Assembly: GCF_007860105.1 (NCBI RefSeq)
Contig: NZ_SJPU01000002.1
Location: 1,229,739-1,293,738, forward strand
DNA: 64,000 nt
Source of the DNA: Allorhodopirellula heiligendammensis
GTDB lineage: Bacteria; Planctomycetota; Planctomycetia; Pirellulales; Pirellulaceae
Direction: 5' to 3'
Shown here: positions 35,763 to 45,462 of the stretch, one piece after another
Position numbering within the stretch: position 1 is the stretch's first letter
Layout: every line of letters begins with the position of its first letter
The notes under the pieces: generated by a model
What the model was told of the DNA's origin: nothing
Databases searched by the model: none
What the model saw: only the letters and a program-made list of their open reading frames with translations
Translations under genes and position numbers: made by a program

Positions 35763-38700
35763 TTACGATGACATCGTCTCTTCATATTTGGGTGAATCAC
35801 CATCGACAATGCGCTGCCACGCCAAGCGAAATTGATCGCCAACACAGCGCGGACAGACGATCAAGCTTGCATACCCGCCACGAAGGCGATCCGTGTTTTG
35901 ATAGCCGAACATGACAAGTTTCCAGGTTTCAATAGGTAGGTTTGGGAGTTTGAGCGGCTCCCAGCCACCGGGCAAGAAAACGTCTCGTCCGGCGCGGCTG
36001 CGTTTGGCAGTAACAACGTATTCTCCATCGACTAATTCCTGGGCCACCGCCTTCAAGCGTGTCGTTGTCCAGGCGTTCCACAACTTAATGTTCGCGTAGG
36101 TGCAATCGTGCAGTGCGAGCAACTGCAGATACATCGTGGCAGCGTCTTCGCTGATCTTGAGCTGCTGCATCACTTGTGACACCGTGTCAGTCGCTGAAAT
36201 TCGCGGATCCTGTTCCCAAGCACCGTCAGCAATCGACAGTTCGCGGGCACCATCGTCATTGTTATCGCGAATTCCACTCATTTCGTCGCGACGCATGGCG
36301 CGAACACAATCTGCGAATTGCAGATGTTCGGTGCCGTCTGTCTCCCAGTCAAACGTCAACGCTGCGGCGGCATGCAAGTCGGCTGAGTCTTTCTCGGTGA
36401 GTAACTTGGCTGGGCGGAACCACAAGTCGGCAGCGGGTGGCATGACCGCGCCCACCACCAATCCGCTGTCGAAACGATAGTAGCCATCTTCGGTCTGTTC
36501 GCACTTCGCAATCCGCGTTGAAAAATTACCGACGGTGCCTTCGACGTCTGTGGTTTGGTCGGCCCGGTATGACTCGGTCCGACTGCATCCCATCGGCAAA
36601 ACTACGTGCGGATGCTCGAAGTACGCGCGTACCGCATCGATCAAACCGGGCAGTTTCCTACGTGCTTCATCGCCATGCGGCAAGCGGTAGTTCAGAAAGG
36701 CAATCGCGTCAGGCAGGCTCGGTAATACCGCATTGATACTGAAAGGCATGGGTGGGGTAAGCGTCCCGCTGAGCATTTTTTGGCGGTGTTTGGTTTCATA
36801 CCCGAAATGCAGCTGGCGGGGCAGCAATACCGGTGACGAGCCTGGATCAGCCAGCAGTTCGCTTAGTAATTTAGTGTCCAGTGGCTGATAGCCTGTCCGT
36901 AGCGACTGCATCTGGCCAATTAAATCGGCATGCAGATGAACCGTCGCTTGGCGAGTTTGTTTCCAAGCGTCGACCATGAACCGGAAGGTGATGTCGACAC
37001 TCTTGCCCAGAGCACCTGCGCTATTGCGACGGCAACCGGAGGCTAAAACCGATAGTGAAACTGGATCGGCCTCGGCGGCTGTCACCGCCGTCTTGATCTC
37101 ATTAACCTTCCATCCGTAGTGTGCTCGCAATTCCTTGGTGAGTTTCTCTTGACCGTACAGCTGCGTGCGGAAATTTCCCATCCAACCGAGCGCCACTTGA
37201 ATCGGAGATACCCCCAATTGTTCGGCGGCGGACTCAAGCTTTTCGAGTGGGACTAGGGGCAGTGATTGGACTTCAGCGACTGCCGTGAGAAAGTGATGTA
37301 GAGCGTTGCCCTTCCACAGCTTACGCAGCGGCAACGTGTGTTCGATCGCGAATCCCTTAGGGGGTTTGGGGCTGCCTTTTTCAGCATAGGAGAGGGCCAC
37401 GACTTTCTCAGTGAGGTAGTTGCCCACTTTATAGGCGATATGCCGTGTCTTGCCTTCAACAATTGCAATCGCGCGATCATCGCTAGGTGCTTTCCCAGCC
37501 TTGACGAGCTTTTTGTAAGTTGCCTCCTCAGGGGAATCGGCGACATGCACGACAAACTCGCCAGGTAAATCGAGGATGCCGCAATCGGCAACAAACCGAA
37601 GCGCCTCGATCCAATCACCGGTCAGTCGCTGCGGGACGGGGACCCCATCGTCGGCTCCAGTGTGGCCATGCTGCCAAAAAAGTTTCCATGCCACTGCCGC
37701 TGCATCGTCGAGCATTCCGAAATACCAGCTGCCACCTTTGGGCAAACGTTCCACGGGGCCCCCGCGAAAAAATTCAACCGCTGTTGTCAGCTGTGCCGGA
37801 TCCATCGCATCGTGGTAATAGCCCCGGTAGGGCTGCGGTACCATGCCTTGCGCAAACGGAATGTAGAGCTCCGCCAAGCCATTGCGAATCGCTTCACTCG
37901 ATGCCTGAAGATTGGAGCTCTTCACATTGGCTTCGGTTGTGGGTGTCCCGTCGATGGGCTCGCCCAACACTTGCCGAGTCAATTTGTTGAGTGAAATCTG
38001 TTCGACGGCGGCCGCACGGGCGATGCGGGCCACGCCGGTCACCAATCGTGGCGGTGCTTTCGGCAGTAATTTGCTCACTGCCGCGCCGGTGGCGGTGCGG
38101 TTGGCGTCGGGATGCGCTGGATCCTCTTTGGTTTTAAGTGCTTCGTGCTCGATGCCACCAGCAGCAAACAGCTTCTTACTTTGCGCCACTGTAATCTGGC
38201 GTAACTTTTTCGAGCTCGTCGCGCATCGCACTTGAAAGAAGTGCAGGAACAGCGGCGGCAGGGCGATCGGTTGGCCTTCACGATAACGAGTCAGATTGCC
38301 CGTAAGTGATCCGATCCTTATGCCCGTATCGAGATCGATGAGTTCGTCGCTATTGGAAATGACCCAGTGGGAGTCACTCGCAGGTTTATCGATAATCGCC
38401 GCTGCAAAATGCATCTCGTCGGTTGCGGAGGGCCCGGGAGCGAGCACGGCGCTGCGCCCATCAATGCTAAGACTTTCGTACTGATGGTCGCGCCGTCGGA
38501 CAATGCGCAAACCGAGCATTCCGTTGGCAACACCGAGCGGTGATGATTTCACGGCATGGGGGGCTGGCATGAGGTGGGACGTCGACCAGCTAATCCTACC
38601 GCCAGCGGGCAGGTGTTCTTCGAACCACGGCGGCACACTCTCTCGGATTACGTTTCCGGTAAGCGGATCGATCTCCTGCAGGCCGAGACGCTTGGCGGCA

Positions 38701-40961
38701 TCCGCGGCAGTCTCCTCTTCATCGTCATCGAACTCGTTCCAAGCTCGGTACTGATCCTGCTGATTCCAGAATCGTTCACCATCTGAAAACCAGTGTCGCG
38801 AATTCGGTAGCAAATCGTCTCCGGCATGCAACACGCGGGTGCCGTAAAACACGCCGCCGTCGTACGGTATCAACGCGTCGACGTTCAGACCGTAGAAATA
38901 CTGGCTGGTCGGTTTGCTTCTGCCACCTTCACTCAACCACGCGATTTTGTACTCGTAACCGGAACTGGTATCGAGCAGTCCGAGGACAGCGTCATCGCCC
39001 ACGCGCACCATCTTCTCAAGACGCTGGTTTTTACCCAACGTGAACTCGCCAAGTGTATGGTGGCCGTCGGGACCGAAGGACTCCACCTTATTGTTCAGCA
39101 GCATCGTAAGGTATGGGAAGCTGGCGACCGCCTTGGATCGATATTCGGAGATCTTCGGCAGTTTCTGCTCATCACCAAATTCATCGAGGGCTGGCCAGCC
39201 GTATTCATCGAGAACGCCTGCGGCCAGGGTGCGATGAAGCGCCGCGACGAGATCGACGTTAGACAACCTGCTCCCCAATTCCGGAAACTGTTCCCCAGTC
39301 GTTCGTCCCGCGCACTTCGCCAGTACGTTGAGGCTCTCTTCGACGTCACGCAGACCACCTGTCTCGAGACGTTTGACGTGGTCATCGAGAAACCGCCACC
39401 ACAACTCGCCGACCGCATCGTGACCTGCCGCCGCCTCTTCAAAGCTGCGCTGAGCTGCCACGGTCCGCCCGTACGAATGCCGATCGGGAGTGCGGCCGGT
39501 AAAGGTGACCAACGCTTCCAACTGCGAATACACCTTGGGGCCGAATCGCTCATCGGCAATCAGATGGCGGAGCTGCGAATTGCGGCGGTCGTGATCGACG
39601 TCGGCGCGTAACCAACCGTCAAAGTCCAATCCTCGATGATCCGCTGTGAAGGCGATGGGCAACCCCAATTCCAGTATCAGCTCGATGACATCCACGTCGA
39701 GAACGCCGCCGTAGTAGCCTCGACGCGTGAGTGAAATCGGCACGTCCGCGGCGCGAATCACATCTGCCGTCTGGGCAATCAAATCAAAAACACGGGGATT
39801 GGGCGATGATTCCACCGATGCCAGTCGCCCGATCCAGCCGGCGCGGCCACCAGGAATTTCAACCTCTGCGGGTAACTCGGACGCCGGTTTGGCCAGTAGC
39901 GGCAGCACGTTCCACTGGTCCAGCAAATCCAACCACGCCCACACGGGGCTATCACAACGGTAGGACGACTGTGGGTCGGTGTGGGCGAGCAGCCACATGC
40001 CAAATGCGTCGTCGTAAGCAACAAGCCTGGCGACGTTCTTCTTCACAGATTTCCAAAACTGCATGGATGCTCGCGCCATCGCCGGTGATGAAATCACTGC
40101 AAGTAAGAATGCATCTATCTCCGCGTCGGCATCTTTGCCCGCAGATTTTGCAAATTTGGAAAGATCCGTGGCAGCCGTCGCCATCGGTGGCATCCCACCC
40201 AGGGTTCGACGCACCGTCAGATCCGATAGTGTCTCGAATGCCTCGGCCGGCTCGAATTGGTTTGCGAGATCTCGCGTGTACTCCGTCAAGGCCTTGCCCG
40301 ATAAGCAGCCGCTGAGTGTGAACTCGAGCACAGCGTCACGGCGTCGATGGGGGTCGACATCGAGCGAGTGCACCCGCTCCGCTTCGAGAGCTTTGCCGAT
40401 CGCCCGTCCCGCATAGGTCGTGTTGCCCAGATCCTTGTAGATCCTCGCAACCTCTTCCCAAAACGGCGGCAGGAAATGTCGAACCGATCGGTTCAGCTCA
40501 GCCGCCATTTCGACAAACGCGTCCATCGCGTGACCTGGTTTCGACTTGGCTTTGCGCCCGGCCGCTTTGATGCGTTTGACGAGCGCAAGTGCGTCCTTGG
40601 CATTCTCTGGATGGTTGATCAATGCCCAGCTCGCAAATCCCAGTGCTTGGCGGCTTTGCCGGGCTATCGGCTTGCTCTCGCCGTCAGGCTGTAAGCCCAA
40701 AAACTCCATAGCCAAATCTTCCGCCGGGCCCAAGCGGTCGGCGCTCAGTCGCACGACGACACGATCACCCAGAGCCGTCCCGGTGTAACGTCGCGCAACG
40801 ACTTTCTCGGTCGCACTTTCATCAACTTTAGCTGTCGGGGCAACCATCCCTCCTGCCGCCAGTTGAGCATCCCAGCGAATTTGCTGAGCAGTTTTCTTTT
40901 GAGGTGTGGGTTTCTGTTTGGATTGGGGCGCCTTTGTTGGCTTCGATTTCACGCTGCTCAT
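35763..40961 (-). CDS. Giant 1732-aa protein of MoxR/DUF4132 cluster, unknown function
   Basis: A cytoplasmic-looking protein of 1732 residues with no signal peptide. Residues 1-35 are Lys/Gln/Pro-rich and disordered. About 80-500 are helical, with TPR-like stretches (GNTTYAGRAIGKALEAERVHS). About 637-890 are beta-rich with aromatic turns (GGVFYGTRVLHAGDDLLPNSRHWFSDGERFW; SHWVISNSDELIDLDTG), which could be propeller blades. A helical C-terminal half ends with one CPRC pair near 1704. No catalytic motif is seen. It may be a scaffold or substrate-recognition subunit. The ATG overlaps the stop of the DUF4132 gene (40958-40961). Family unrecognised; some regions may correspond to the N-terminal part of larger DUF4132 proteins. 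Confidence 0.75.
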   Translation of the reverse strand: MSSVKSKPTKAPQSKQKPTPQKKTAQQIRWDAQLAAGGMVAPTAKVDESATEKVVARRYTGTALGDRVVVRLSADRLGPAEDLAMEFLGLQPDGESKPIARQSRQALGFASWALINHPENAKDALALVKRIKAAGRKAKSKPGHAMDAFVEMAAELNRSVRHFLPPFWEEVARIYKDLGNTTYAGRAIGKALEAERVHSLDVDPHRRRDAVLEFTLSGCLSGKALTEYTRDLANQFEPAEAFETLSDLTVRRTLGGMPPMATAATDLSKFAKSAGKDADAEIDAFLLAVISSPAMARASMQFWKSVKKNVARLVAYDDAFGMWLLAHTDPQSSYRCDSPVWAWLDLLDQWNVLPLLAKPASELPAEVEIPGGRAGWIGRLASVESSPNPRVFDLIAQTADVIRAADVPISLTRRGYYGGVLDVDVIELILELGLPIAFTADHRGLDFDGWLRADVDHDRRNSQLRHLIADERFGPKVYSQLEALVTFTGRTPDRHSYGRTVAAQRSFEEAAAGHDAVGELWWRFLDDHVKRLETGGLRDVEESLNVLAKCAGRTTGEQFPELGSRLSNVDLVAALHRTLAAGVLDEYGWPALDEFGDEQKLPKISEYRSKAVASFPYLTMLLNNKVESFGPDGHHTLGEFTLGKNQRLEKMVRVGDDAVLGLLDTSSGYEYKIAWLSEGGRSKPTSQYFYGLNVDALIPYDGGVFYGTRVLHAGDDLLPNSRHWFSDGERFWNQQDQYRAWNEFDDDEEETAADAAKRLGLQEIDPLTGNVIRESVPPWFEEHLPAGGRISWSTSHLMPAPHAVKSSPLGVANGMLGLRIVRRRDHQYESLSIDGRSAVLAPGPSATDEMHFAAAIIDKPASDSHWVISNSDELIDLDTGIRIGSLTGNLTRYREGQPIALPPLFLHFFQVRCATSSKKLRQITVAQSKKLFAAGGIEHEALKTKEDPAHPDANRTATGAAVSKLLPKAPPRLVTGVARIARAAAVEQISLNKLTRQVLGEPIDGTPTTEANVKSSNLQASSEAIRNGLAELYIPFAQGMVPQPYRGYYHDAMDPAQLTTAVEFFRGGPVERLPKGGSWYFGMLDDAAAVAWKLFWQHGHTGADDGVPVPQRLTGDWIEALRFVADCGILDLPGEFVVHVADSPEEATYKKLVKAGKAPSDDRAIAIVEGKTRHIAYKVGNYLTEKVVALSYAEKGSPKPPKGFAIEHTLPLRKLWKGNALHHFLTAVAEVQSLPLVPLEKLESAAEQLGVSPIQVALGWMGNFRTQLYGQEKLTKELRAHYGWKVNEIKTAVTAAEADPVSLSVLASGCRRNSAGALGKSVDITFRFMVDAWKQTRQATVHLHADLIGQMQSLRTGYQPLDTKLLSELLADPGSSPVLLPRQLHFGYETKHRQKMLSGTLTPPMPFSINAVLPSLPDAIAFLNYRLPHGDEARRKLPGLIDAVRAYFEHPHVVLPMGCSRTESYRADQTTDVEGTVGNFSTRIAKCEQTEDGYYRFDSGLVVGAVMPPAADLWFRPAKLLTEKDSADLHAAAALTFDWETDGTEHLQFADCVRAMRRDEMSGIRDNNDDGARELSIADGAWEQDPRISATDTVSQVMQQLKISEDAATMYLQLLALHDCTYANIKLWNAWTTTRLKAVAQELVDGEYVVTAKRSRAGRDVFLPGGWEPLKLPNLPIETWKLVMFGYQNTDRLRGGYASLIVCPRCVGDQFRLAWQRIVDGDSPKYEETMSS

Positions 40962-41851
40962 GTGTTTTCCTCCGCCGATTCTTCGACCTTTCGTTTCGCA
41001 AAAATAGCCTCCGCCATGCGGACTCCCTCACTGAAGGTCACCGCGCCGAGATCGCCAATTTTTACCGCTCGCTCACTCGCGTCGACGAACACCAATTGGC
41101 CAGTATAGGTTTCCGACTCGGGATACTCGTCACCCACGTAATACCGAGCTTCGGTCATCGTGTCGCTCTCCCAGATTCGGCACGTGGCGTAGCCCCCGCG
41201 AACGGGATAGCCCAGGCGGCGACAGAGCGCTAAGGCAAAGTTGAGCTGCTCGAACATACCGTCGGAGTAGTCATTGATCGATTTCAGATCTCGCTGCTCG
41301 GCGGTTGCTCGATTGACCGGTCGATAGAGTTGGTCGATCGTTTGCGAAATGGCCAGATCACTGGCGAGTTCACGTAGTTCGGCAAGATCCGCGATCAAGA
41401 TGGGATGGGGCACCATCAGGGCCGGTGACTTAAGCCACTGGGTTTCCCCGTCTAAATCGATCACGCCGCAACCGCGTTTGGCATCGACGTCGCGTAAGAG
41501 TCCGGTCTGCTCGAAATCCGCCTTCCCCCGAGCATCAACGGGAGCGACGACGAGGTTTTTCAGACTGGCCTGCCAATCGGAGTCCGGCCAGATCTCCTGC
41601 AGTACCTCGCGTGGGATTGACAATGATCGCAGCATCCAACGTTCGACTTGGTGCAGGCATTCGCTGCGATGATCGTCGAGCCATTCCGCCAACGCCCGCA
41701 GTGACTCTGCAGCCTCGGACTCTTTCAGCCATTTCGGAACTGATGCGAGCGTCTTGCCCTTGGGGTTGCGACAAACCAGTTTGCCGTCTCGCAACCCGAT
41801 CTGATAGTCGCGTTCTCCAGGCAACCACGCAACTTCCGACTGCTCCACCAT
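40958..41851 (-). CDS. DUF4132-like protein, first gene of MoxR cluster
   Basis: A 297-residue protein. From about 95 to 245 it follows the DUF4132 pattern: SLKNLVVAPVDARGKADFEQTGLLRDVD, then GVIDLDGETQW, VPHPILIADLAELRELASDLAISQTIDQLYRPV and finally CRRLGYPVRGGYATCRIWES. In E. coli-type proteins (YehI/MolR) this domain is the C-terminal part of a 1200-residue protein; here it stands alone, followed with a four-base overlap by the giant gene. The domain has no proven activity. The assignment rests on pattern memory, so a profile search would be decisive. Cluster context (MoxR, VWA, DUF5682, SWIM) supports it independently. Confidence 0.72.
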   Translation of the reverse strand: MVEQSEVAWLPGERDYQIGLRDGKLVCRNPKGKTLASVPKWLKESEAAESLRALAEWLDDHRSECLHQVERWMLRSLSIPREVLQEIWPDSDWQASLKNLVVAPVDARGKADFEQTGLLRDVDAKRGCGVIDLDGETQWLKSPALMVPHPILIADLAELRELASDLAISQTIDQLYRPVNRATAEQRDLKSINDYSDGMFEQLNFALALCRRLGYPVRGGYATCRIWESDTMTEARYYVGDEYPESETYTGQLVFVDASERAVKIGDLGAVTFSEGVRMAEAIFAKRKVEESAEENT

Positions 41852-42028
41852 GAATCTGCACTCCCATCGATGACCGAGTAAGTTCCCAAACCGATCACCC
41901 CATTCTGACAGATTGGTGCCACCCTATGTGGTTGGTGTGCAGAGAAACCACCCGCGAAGAAGCCGAGACGGCAAACATGAATGTCTGCGCGTCTCAGCGA
42001 TGCATTGAAAGCAGTTGCTCTACCGCCC

Positions 42029-43642
42029 TCACGGGGAAGTTTCAGAGGCTTCTTGCGGAGTCGCCGTCTGCTGGTCTTCGGGAGCCTCCGCTTGCTCTGG
42101 GTCCGATTCGGGGGCTAACGCTGGTGCTGGCTTCGACTCCTCTGGCGTCTGTGGCGTCGCAGCCTTGAGTCGATCAGCGGCTGATTGATGGTCGGCGGCC
42201 AGATCAGGCTCTCCGAGATTTTCGTAGCATTCGGCGAGCGCTAGATGGGCATTCGCTGCAAGTGCGTCGACTGCCAGAGCGCGTTCAAGATCGGGGATCG
42301 CATCGAGATACCGCTTCATCTTAAACAGGATCTGGCCACGGGTCTCGTAGAAATACGGACTTGGTTGATCAACCGACTTGATCGCTTGCGAGCTGAGCTT
42401 CAGGGCTTCTTCAAGATGTTCCTCGCCCTGCTGAGCGAGTGCCACGGCCAAATTATTGAGGATCGCACTGCTGTTGGGTAAGTGCTCTGCCGCAAGTTTC
42501 AAATGCCGTTGAGCAGATTCGACATCATCATTCATCATCGCTGTGGTACCACGAATGAAGTGCGCGATACCAGGCGAAGTGCCTTGCACCAGAGCATTGC
42601 GAACTTCGACGACGTCGGCGTCCGAACTGTTAAGAGTTGCCAGCACCTGATCGGCAACCAGGGTCAACACCTGGGGATTGTTCGGTGCATATTGCAGGGC
42701 CACTTGCAGCAGCTTAAGAACTCGCAGTCGTTCAGCAGCGGTGGTGTTGGGTTGCGATTTAATCTCCGACACCCAAGCGGCGATCGTGTCACCCATTGCT
42801 TGACGCAGGGCTTGTTGTTCTTCGGCGGTTTTCATTCTCGCAATCGAATCGGCCAGGACCTGAACGGCCTCGGCGTGACGATTTAAGAAAATTTGATTTC
42901 GCACGACGGCAATCGCGAGAGCAGGATTGGCGGGCTCTTCACTGTGTAATTTCTGCATGGTTTCTAAGGTGGTCGATGCCAGGCGTGTGGCGAGATCGGT
43001 ATCGCCAATTTGTCGAGCCAAGATCGCCGCCTGCCAGCCGTACATGGGGCGGATCGTTGCTAAACGCTGTAACAAGGGGATCGCCTCGGCGTATCTCCCG
43101 CTAGCGGTTAAGTAATCCATGTACGCTAGCTTCACGACCATATCATCGGGACGCTCGCTGGAGAGCAGTGTCAGCAGACTACCGAAGTCAGTACGCTCGG
43201 GGACGCTGAGATCAGCCCAAGATTTTCCTGAGTACAGTTCCTTGGCCAACCACAGAGCGGCCTGGTCGTCTCGGCGCCGCGCCACCAGTTGCCGCATCAC
43301 GGCAATGGCCTCGTCTTTTTTATCGAGTTGGTACTGAGCGATCGCCAATCGATAAAGATTATCACTGGTATCGTTGCCTGCGTTGATCTGCCGATGCGAC
43401 AAGAGTGCGGCGGTAGCGAAATCTTCTTTTTGAAATGCCTCTTGCTGCTGTTGCTTGACCAAATTTCGTCGCCACGACCCACCATCGCTATAGGCCAGAT
43501 ATCCAAGCACAGCGAGTACTCCTACCAGGAACATTGCCGGTAGGCCAGCAGATACCTGCCGCCATGGGATGGAAACGCACCATTCGAAGAGAAACTGGCC
43601 CCACCACTTCATCCATTGCAGCGGATTAAGATATTGGATCAT
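42029..43642 (-). CDS. TPR protein accompanying exosortase
   Basis: A 537-residue protein with one membrane helix at 33-51 (GLPAMFLVGVLAVLGYLAY), a basic N-terminal side, and at least nine TPR-like helix pairs between 65 and 490. Examples are DNLYRLAIAQYQLDKKDEAIAVMRQL, SAILNNLAVALAQQGEEHLEEALKLSSQAI and LAANAHLALAECYENLGEPDLAADH. The last 45 residues are Pro/Glu/Ala-rich and acidic. TPR proteins of this layout often sit beside exosortase or exopolysaccharide genes as assembly scaffolds. The start overlaps the exosortase stop by four bases (43639-43642). Confidence 0.8.
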   Translation of the reverse strand: MIQYLNPLQWMKWWGQFLFEWCVSIPWRQVSAGLPAMFLVGVLAVLGYLAYSDGGSWRRNLVKQQQQEAFQKEDFATAALLSHRQINAGNDTSDNLYRLAIAQYQLDKKDEAIAVMRQLVARRRDDQAALWLAKELYSGKSWADLSVPERTDFGSLLTLLSSERPDDMVVKLAYMDYLTASGRYAEAIPLLQRLATIRPMYGWQAAILARQIGDTDLATRLASTTLETMQKLHSEEPANPALAIAVVRNQIFLNRHAEAVQVLADSIARMKTAEEQQALRQAMGDTIAAWVSEIKSQPNTTAAERLRVLKLLQVALQYAPNNPQVLTLVADQVLATLNSSDADVVEVRNALVQGTSPGIAHFIRGTTAMMNDDVESAQRHLKLAAEHLPNSSAILNNLAVALAQQGEEHLEEALKLSSQAIKSVDQPSPYFYETRGQILFKMKRYLDAIPDLERALAVDALAANAHLALAECYENLGEPDLAADHQSAADRLKAATPQTPEESKPAPALAPESDPEQAEAPEDQQTATPQEASETSP

Positions 43643-45438
43643 TTGGTTGCCCCCTTCGTAATTTGGTCCGCGACCGTTTGCCGAATCGACGCAAAGTCAC
43701 GGGTGATTCGGGCTGTCGTAGAAGCATCGAGTTGATCCGCGGCGGTCACCCACAATTGCAACATCATGATGGGCTCATTGGACTCGCTGTCATCTCCGTC
43801 CAAGGAATCAGCTAATCGAGACCCCAAACGTCCCGGACGCTCCGGTGGCTGCATCATCTTGCCCGTCTCGGAAACCGAGGCGTACCACAGGTAACCATGT
43901 GCGCCGTCCGAATTAGTAAAGAGGGCGTAGGCGACGGGAGCTCCCACAGGCTCTTCCTCCACCTGCACAAAGGCTTCCGTCTGGGGAGTAATATCGCGGC
44001 GATAGCGATCCAACAGAGACCAGTCCAGCCCTTGATAGCAGATGCATAGCTCATGAAAACGCGAGTACGTTTGACTGATGGTGAATTGACCAACAACGGA
44101 TTCACGGGGGCGGCCATAACGCCATGTATCGGAATTCCAACCAAGAATTGGATTTTCATTGTCGCGTGATGTCTGCCGATCGACTAACTCAAAGTCATCG
44201 GACACGCCTTGAAAGAGTCCATCGGAAGGATCAAAGATCAAGCCTTCGACAAACATGCCCGAGCCGCCGTCAACTGCAATTGGCGCGACTGAAAGTGCTC
44301 GGGTGGTGGTGACGCCCAACAAGATAACCGACAAGCAAACCGTGGCGATCAAGGCGGGCTTGACCTGCAGGCGATTCATCCAGCTACGCAGCTTGATTCG
44401 GTATGCCGGTTCAGCCACCACGGTTGCGGCAGTCCCCGACTTGTAATACCGCTCGACCATGTCCTCGGTCGAGCCATCATCGACAATCCAGTTCCAAAAC
44501 TGAATGACAGGATTGTGATCGGAGGCACCAGACGATTGACTCGTCGGATGCAGAAACGACACGATCCATTGATCGAATGATACCAGAAATAGGGAGGACA
44601 GCCCGAGTGTGGTGTACCCCAACAGATCGTGTGGCCAGCCCGTAGCCCAATCCACACCCCACCAACTATCGGCGATCGCGACCATGGTCACCCGCAGCAC
44701 ATTGCCAGCAACCGCCAAGATCAACGCGATGGCTAAATAAAATGGGGCCAGCCAGAGCCGCCGATGGTAGATCGCGATTAGTAGAGTACTGAGGAACGCG
44801 AGCGTGAAGACAGACTGGATCCCGCTGCATGCTTCAGCGACGAACAGTTCACGGCCGGGAAGTTGGATAACGTTGTGATCGACCGCATGGGGTACCCCGA
44901 CAACATCGAGCAGCAGGCTTGATAGTACCGTCGTGATTCGCTGCAATTCAATGACGAGGAGTTGGTCGTAGCCCAACGGCATGCGAACGAGCAGCACCAA
45001 GGGGAGGGCCAGCGTCAGCAGTGAGCTACCACTGCGACTACGCATGCTCGCCAGGCAACCGCTGGCAAAGAAGAAGAAGGCGATCGCGGTGAACCAGGGC
45101 GAACGCAGCACCAAGCCGCCGGCGAAGGCAATTCCTCCGAGAGCCAGTGCAGCTAGGCTGATCAGGTTCGCGGGTGGATAGAATCGGCGGTCGCTACGGG
45201 TCCATACCAGCCACGCGACAATCCCAATCGCAAACGGAAAGTACTGGTACTGCTCCAGTCGCCACATCCGCGTAAAGTAGATAGCCAGCATGGGTAGGCA
45301 TGCCACCAGCAACCCCACCCAGAACCACGTCCACACAGATCTTGCGACGGAAATCGAATCAGCCGTAGCGGTTAGTTGGGGCTTTACCCGTTGGGCAGCA
45401 ACAACAGTCCTGTCAACTTGTGCTTCGTCCAAACTCAT
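43639..45438 (-). CDS. xrtU: Exosortase (XrtU-like) with EpsI-like C-terminal domain
   Basis: A 599-residue protein. Residues about 35-295 form the eight-helix exosortase core with all three catalytic positions: Cys204 in AEACSGIQS, Arg249 in GNVLRV and His270 in WPHDLLG. Exosortases are membrane transpeptidase-like enzymes that cut a C-terminal sorting signal (PEP-CTERM or a variant) and pass exported proteins to the surface. A ninth helix near 365 leads to a C-terminal domain with GWNSDTWRYGRPRES and FHELCICYQGLDW that resembles EpsI. The fused form and Planctomycetes setting point to the XrtU group. No PEP-CTERM substrate is visible in this window. It lies 24 bp after the Wzc-like gene. 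Confidence 0.85.
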   Translation of the reverse strand: MSLDEAQVDRTVVAAQRVKPQLTATADSISVARSVWTWFWVGLLVACLPMLAIYFTRMWRLEQYQYFPFAIGIVAWLVWTRSDRRFYPPANLISLAALALGGIAFAGGLVLRSPWFTAIAFFFFASGCLASMRSRSGSSLLTLALPLVLLVRMPLGYDQLLVIELQRITTVLSSLLLDVVGVPHAVDHNVIQLPGRELFVAEACSGIQSVFTLAFLSTLLIAIYHRRLWLAPFYLAIALILAVAGNVLRVTMVAIADSWWGVDWATGWPHDLLGYTTLGLSSLFLVSFDQWIVSFLHPTSQSSGASDHNPVIQFWNWIVDDGSTEDMVERYYKSGTAATVVAEPAYRIKLRSWMNRLQVKPALIATVCLSVILLGVTTTRALSVAPIAVDGGSGMFVEGLIFDPSDGLFQGVSDDFELVDRQTSRDNENPILGWNSDTWRYGRPRESVVGQFTISQTYSRFHELCICYQGLDWSLLDRYRRDITPQTEAFVQVEEEPVGAPVAYALFTNSDGAHGYLWYASVSETGKMMQPPERPGRLGSRLADSLDGDDSESNEPIMMLQLWVTAADQLDASTTARITRDFASIRQTVADQITKGATK

Positions 45439-45462
45439 TGTTAATTCCTGATCAATCCGCTG

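Noticed and set aside
38826..39611. 261-codon plus-strand frame
   Set aside because: Antisense to the giant gene, no family features.
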